From Closterium sp. Naga37s-1 (lineage: Eukaryota > Streptophyta > Zygnematophyceae > Desmidiales > Closteriaceae): DNA of 64,000 bases. The notes beneath the pieces are model-generated. The model saw nothing but the letters and a program-made list of their open reading frames with translations. It had not been told where the DNA came from and did no database searches. Shown here one piece after another: positions 59,673 to 64,000 of this stretch (positions are counted from its first letter, which is position 1; every line of letters begins with the position of its first letter). A program made the position numbers and the translations under genes. The stretch lies in assembly GCA_947471745.1 (NCBI GenBank), contig CANJKZ010000523.1, forward strand, positions 384,501-448,500, in the 5' to 3' direction.

Positions 59673-60097
59673 GGGGCAGCACTCCACTCGGCTGGGATGG
59701 GATGGGAGAGTATTGGGATGGGGTCGTCTGGAACAAGGTGAGCCTCTTTTCCTTCGTGCACTCATGCTGCTGCTTGGTCTTCTCCCCCGTTTCTGCTCCC
59801 TTGCTTCCTTGTAGCTACTGCCTACTCTTCTCCCCATTCTCACTGCTGTCCCTTGATCCCCTGCCTACCCCTGCCTTGCTCCCTCCCTCCCAGTACAATG
59901 AAGGCTGTAGCAGGGCAGCACGGGGGCAGCAGCAGGGCAGCAGCGGAGGGGAGGGGAGGGGCAGCGGCAGCAGCAGGGGAAGCAGAGTAGCAGACCGGGA
60001 GCAGCAGGGGAAGCAGAGTAGCAGACCGGGAGCAGCAGTTTCAGCAGCAGTAGCGGGAGCAGCAGTAGCAGCAGTGGGAGTAGGGGGGCTAGGCTAG
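59640..60097 (+). other. Exon-like pair, function unknown
   Basis: From about 59640 a frame reads VAHTGVAVVGGEGG then EYWDGVVWNK to a good donor at 59738 (GTGAGC). An acceptor near 59892-59893 continues in the same frame (YNEGCSRAARGQQQG) to a stop at 60097. Upstream duplicated blocks do not join in a consistent frame, so no gene is called. Confidence 0.25.
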
Positions 60098-60800
60098 GCT
60101 AGATGTAGCTGCGGGTGAGGTATGGTACCAGGTGAGGTACGGTACCAGGTATGGTATGGTACAGGTGAGGTATGGTAAGCTGATCCCCTCCTCTCTCTCT
60201 TCCCCCTCTTCTCTCCTGCAGGCTGAAGGTGGGAGCATTGGAGCAAGGGCGGGAGAGTGGAGTCCACCCTCTCACTCACCTCCTCCTCTCTCCCTTTTCC
60301 CTTCCCTCCCAGCAGCACCCTGCCTGGACCACAGAGGAGTCTCTCCCTCCCCTAATCCCCCCTTCTCTCTCCACTTCCCAGCAGTCTCAGCATCATGGCG
60401 CTCTACCTGGCTGTGGTATGTACAGGAGAGCAGGCATGCGGGTGAAGTGTAGGGTGGGTGGGTGGGGAGCATGGGAGCAAGTGGGGAGTTCACTGCCTTA
60501 GGGACAGCATCTCCTGGGGTTGTGGCTTGTGGGTCGGGGTGTGGTGGGTGGAATCTGTGCGGCACGGCACTCGGTGCTCAAGTAACAGATCTGGCGTTAA
60601 GGCCTAATGGACACCGTCAGAGCCGACCGGCCGGCGGCTCTGGTTCGCGTCAGCTCTGGCTACGTCAGGGGTGGGATTTGAGTCTTGGGCTGGAAGCAAT
60701 TTTCCACTACCACACTTCGCCCCGCAAGGCACCGCCACTGGGGGTGCTGTTTCCTTACGAAAGTGGGCTTTCGGCTGCTCCTACTGCTGGTAGGTGATGG
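60098..60800 (+). other. Short GTACC repeats and a cluster of hairpins
   Basis: 60110-60180 holds GGTATGGTACCAGG-type repeats. At 60618-60794 four hairpins follow one another: CAGAGCCG/CGGCTCTG (60618-60642), GCACC/GGTGC (60729-60747), CGAAAG/CTTTCG (60758-60773) and CCTAC/GTAGG (60780-60794). No coding content was recognised and no known RNA family fits. Confidence 0.4.
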
Positions 60801-60845
60801 GCTGGGTGGGTGAGTGGGAGAGATAGGGGCCTGAAACCCCTAAGG

Positions 60846-61010
60846 TGGTGAGTGGGGCCTGAAACCCCTTGGGTGGTGAGTGGGGCCTGAAACCCCTTGG
60901 GTGGTGAGTGGGGCCTGAATCCCCTTGGGTGGTGAGTGGGGCCTGAATCCCCTTGGGTGGTGAGTGGGGCCTGAATCCCCTTGGGTGGTGAGTGGGGCCT
61001 GAGTCAGTGG
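60846..61010 (+). repeat. 28-nt minisatellite
   Basis: About six copies of GGTGAGTGGGGCCTGAATCC plus CCTTGGGT. Confidence 0.95.
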
Positions 61011-61012
61011 GA

Positions 61013-61465
61013 AGGGGAGTGAACCCCCTTGGGTGGGTGAGTCAGAGAGAAGGGGAGTGAACCCCCTTGGGTGGGTGAGTCAGAGGGAAGGGGAGTGAAC
61101 CCCCTTGGGTGGGTGAGTCAGAGGGAAGGGGAGTGAACCCCCTTGGGTGGGTGAGTCAGAGGGAAGGGGAGTGAACCCCCTTGGGTGGGTGAGTCAGAGG
61201 GAAGGGGAGTGAACCCCCTTGGGTGGGTGAGTCAGAGGGAAGGGGAGTGAACCCCCTTGGGTGGGTGAGTCAGAGGGAAGGGGAGTGAACCCCCTTGGGT
61301 GGGTGAGTCAGAGGGAAGGAGAGTGAACCCCCTTGGGTGGGTGAGTCAGAGGGAAGGGGAGTGAACCCCCTTGGGTGGGTGAGTCAGAGGGAAGGGGAGT
61401 GAACCCCCTTGGGTGGGTGAGTCAGAGGGAAGGGAAGTGAACCCCCTTGGGTGGGTGAGTGACAC
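61013..61465 (+). repeat. 38-nt minisatellite
   Basis: About twelve copies of GAGTCAGAGGGAAGGGGAGT plus GAACCCCCTTGGGTGGGT, nearly identical to one another. Confidence 0.97.
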
Positions 61466-61468
61466 CCC

Positions 61469-61637
61469 CTGTGAACTGGCCTCGGTTCACACCCCCTGTG
61501 AACTGGCCTCGGTTCACACCCCCTGTGAACTGGCCTCGGTTCACACCCCCTGTGAACTGGCCTCGGTTCACACCCCCTGTGAACTGGCCTCGGTTCACAC
61601 CCCCTGTGAACTGGCCCGGGTTCACACCCCCTGTGAA
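61469..61637 (+). repeat. 27-nt minisatellite, each unit a hairpin
   Basis: Six copies of CACCCCCTGTGAACTGGCCT plus CGGTTCA. Each junction forms GTTCAC/GTGAAC around the loop ACCCCCT. Confidence 0.97.
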
Positions 61638-62421
61638 ACCCCATTGGTGGGCGAGATGGATGGGGGCTTTATGCCCTGAGTTGGCTGAGTGGGAGAGCGG
61701 GATGGGGGCTGAATCTGCCAAGGTGGGTGAGTGAAAGGGGGATGGGGCTGAAACCTGTGAGGTGGGTGAATGGGTGGGTGAACGGGTGGTCAGGTGGCTG
61801 TGGTGGGTAGTGGGTGCTGGTGGATAGTAGGCGGTGGGAGGGATGAGGCAGAGTGGGTTGGATGGTCAAGGGATGAGGCAGAGCGGGTTGGGTTGGGTAG
61901 AGTGTGTACCGTCCCTCTGCATGTATCGTAAACTCCCTCGCTCCCATCCATCCTATGTGTTCCGTCCCTTCTCTCTGTCCCATCCTCATTCAAAGCATCC
62001 TGGGGGGCATGCATGTGCATGTTCCGTTCCTTCCCAAGGCACGGGGGGTGGTGTGTGCAGATTTACTGCCTTTTCAACTACTCATGCTTGCATGACTGTG
62101 ATCCGTTACTGCTTCTCATTCTTACGTCATTCCAACCCAACGCATTGAGGGTTCAGAGAACCTGTTCCCATCCTCAGGTGTTCCTTCCCTTTGCCTCGAG
62201 GCCACCCATGTGCATGGGCTGGGCAACACGCCATCCTCCACCCATCCTTGGGCGCTTCTCATGCCGCCTCTCACCTGCCTGGACCAACTTTCCCACTACT
62301 GCCGTTGGCACTCTGCAGATTAGATTATGTACATTTACTTGGTGGGAAGTCCCACGATCATTCCATAGGACTGCAATGGTTTGCAACCATTTTTCCTGTT
62401 GGGAATTGTTTAGAGGCCTCG
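61638..62421. other. Spacer, no gene seen
   Basis: G-rich GGTGGGTGA-type sequence up to about 61880, then mixed sequence. Open frames are short and unrecognised. Confidence 0.4.
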
Positions 62422-62439
62422 AAAAAAAAAAAAAAAAAA
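62422..62439 (+). repeat. (A)18 tract
   Basis: Uninterrupted run of 18 A. It could be the tail of a retroposed transcript, but no source gene is recognised upstream. Confidence 0.9.
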
Positions 62440-63592
62440 GGCGATTCGTGGCTGCTTTCTTGAAGAATATTTGAATTCGTCTCAGAATACATCAATTGTG
62501 TCGTATTTTATCGCTGGATCAGTACTGCAGTATGGATATGTAAAGAAGTATTTATGCACCTTCGCATAAATCTCAGAGTTATGCATTGATTTGAAATGAT
62601 CTTCTGCATGCTGCAGGCTGCGCAATCTGATGTACTATCTTTGTATATATTGCATGGTCTACATGTCTATCATTTACCCTATTTTGTTCAACATAACTCT
62701 CATAGCTGATTAATGTCATACCGGTAACTACGTTATACGCGATTCACTTTCTCTTACACAGAGAACCAAGCTCCATTGCTCCGCGCCTCGGATTTACCGC
62801 CAATTTTCGTCGCGGTTGTCAGAGGTGTCGTGTCCGACACCAGCCTTGCCTCCCTCCCAGCCGAGAATGCCAAGTTTAACCACAACTCGTTCCTTCCTCC
62901 TTGCCATGCCAGCCACATTCTTCCACAAATAGTTCTCTTTCTTCCTCTTACCAAACTCTCTCAGCTGAGTCCCATTGTCGCCATACCTATCGATAGTCCG
63001 CCTGTCCATTGTAGAGATTAATCCGCCTAGAGCGACGCCACTTGGAAAATACCCTCGTCTATGAAGAGATAGGCGTCGCGGCTCGTCTATGAGTGATCCA
63101 TTTTCCGGATACCGATTCCGGTCCAACGACGGAGATACAATCTTTTTGTTGAGTGTGCACTGACCCTGCAGACTGTCGTCGTTTTCTGCGGGGGAGGGGA
63201 GAAATCCGCCAAAGCGAATTCTGCAGAAGTCAACGCGGAACTCTGCAGCAGAGTCACCTCGCAGAAGCGGAAAACAGGTTCTGCTGCAGAGGAGGGCGAA
63301 TCTGCAGAGCAGATCGTGGTGCTGCAGAAGAGTGCGCATCTGCAGAAGAAAGCGCATCTGCAGAGATTTCGGAGCTGCAGAAGAAGGCGCGTCTGCAGAA
63401 AACGAAATTCTGCAGAGGACCACAATCTCGACCGGCGAACCCTTCCGACGCGAAAACGCGATCGTTTCGGAACTTTTGCGTGGGAATTTCGGAACATTGC
63501 GGACATTGAGAAATTGACCCCGGGGAACAGTGCGCGGAACTAGGGTGTTCAATCTGGGGCGAAATTGAACCACCTGCACAGAATGAACCTGG
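62440..63592. other. Spacer with a CTGCAGA-rich cluster
   Basis: 62440-62750 is AT-rich with no gene. A minus-strand open frame of 267 codons (63597-62794) has no recognised domain. Part of it is produced by a cluster of about ten CTGCAG words at 63218-63416. Confidence 0.35.
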
Positions 63593-63754
63593 CGCACGTT
63601 TTCGTAACTACGAAAACGTGCGTTACAGAAGTTGTTTAAAACAATCTGAACAGCTAAAACAACTACTTTTAGGTAGGTAAAAATTACCTACTAAGCACAT
63701 GTTGTAATTTTCACCTGCCGACACTGAGTTGGCAAAGCGCAGCTAAAAGTAGTT
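63593..63754. repeat. Nested inverted repeats
   Basis: A 14-bp perfect inverted repeat with a 2-nt spacer (63593-63606 with 63609-63622, arm CGCACGTTTTCGTA). Then AACTACTTTTAG (63661-63672) pairs with 63743-63754, and inside that loop GTAGGTAA (63673-63680) pairs with 63684-63691. It may be the end of a small non-autonomous DNA element. Confidence 0.6.
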
Positions 63755-64000
63755 ATGTAAACGTTCTTGGGCGAACGTTCTCTGCATGGTTCATTGGTTG
63801 GGTAGCTTCTATTTCACCCCTTGTTGTATTCTATTTTCATTCAATTCTAGTGAATTTTCTGTGTGTGCCAAATCTATGCCTTTCTCAACACTTAGCCAAT
63901 TTTCTCCTTAGTGAACAACAAAGTTGGCGTGGCTGCAGAGAAGCATTTCGTAGAGCTCCAACTCCCGTTAGAGCAGAAATCTCTGCATGGTGCGGTGAGC
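63755..64000. other. Right edge, nothing recognised
   Basis: AT-richer sequence with no open frame of note. A repeated word CTCTGCATGGT occurs at about 63780 and 63982. Confidence 0.3.

Noticed and set aside
62794-63597. Minus-strand open frame of 267 codons
   Set aside because: Partly produced by the CTGCAGA cluster, with no recognised domain and no supporting splice structure. Kept only as a remark in the region entry.
1-64000. tRNA, rRNA and retroelement (LTR or LINE) genes
   Set aside because: No cloverleaf with a T-loop consensus, no rRNA signature and no reverse-transcriptase, integrase or capsid motif was recognised on either strand.

Overview
The window looks like nuclear DNA of a green-lineage eukaryote. 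It has GC-rich, alanine-, glutamine- and serine-rich coding sequence, short GT-AG introns, and three genes of plant type: a peroxisomal NAD carrier (PXN type), a two-CXC transcription factor (TSO1/TCX type) and a TPR-plus-J-domain protein with the architecture of land-plant TPR15/TPR16 proteins. Huge low-complexity extensions, trinucleotide runs in exons and minisatellites point to a streptophyte (charophyte) alga, perhaps a zygnematophyte. That placement is inference; no rRNA or organelle marker is present to confirm it.

Layout. The left 43 kb is gene-dense. (1) 356-4888 (+): three-exon Q/P/A-rich protein of unknown family. (2) 6076-16561 (+): ten-exon J-protein with an FG-rich disordered N-terminus, two TPR blocks and a C-terminal J domain. 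(3) 17447-21971 (+): eleven-exon PXN carrier. (4) 23383-28918 (-): nine-exon CXC/CPP regulator, convergent with PXN. (5) 30206-42800 (+): four-exon gene for a protein of about 3,966 residues of unknown family, divergent from the CXC gene and built around repeated modules. In every model the exon phases close at every junction and the summed exon length is a multiple of three.

The right 21 kb holds no gene I can name. It contains tandem exon/intron-like duplications (44-47 kb and 58.7-59.7 kb), many minisatellites (periods 8, 10, 16, 18, 23, 24, 27, 28, 31, 32 and 38 nt), a 2.5-kb satellite with a 48-nt higher-order unit (52.36-54.83 kb), and several clusters of hairpins. The most striking is at 48.3-48.7 kb: a long hairpin followed by four hairpins that share one 8-nt loop but have different, still paired, stems.

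The named genes are housekeeping or regulatory and form no pathway together: Hsp70/Hsp90 co-chaperone, peroxisomal NAD import and transcriptional control. The best candidates for undescribed biology are the repeat-module giant protein, the shared-loop hairpin array, and TG or TGCATG repeats occupying the 3' ends of three introns in two neighbouring genes.
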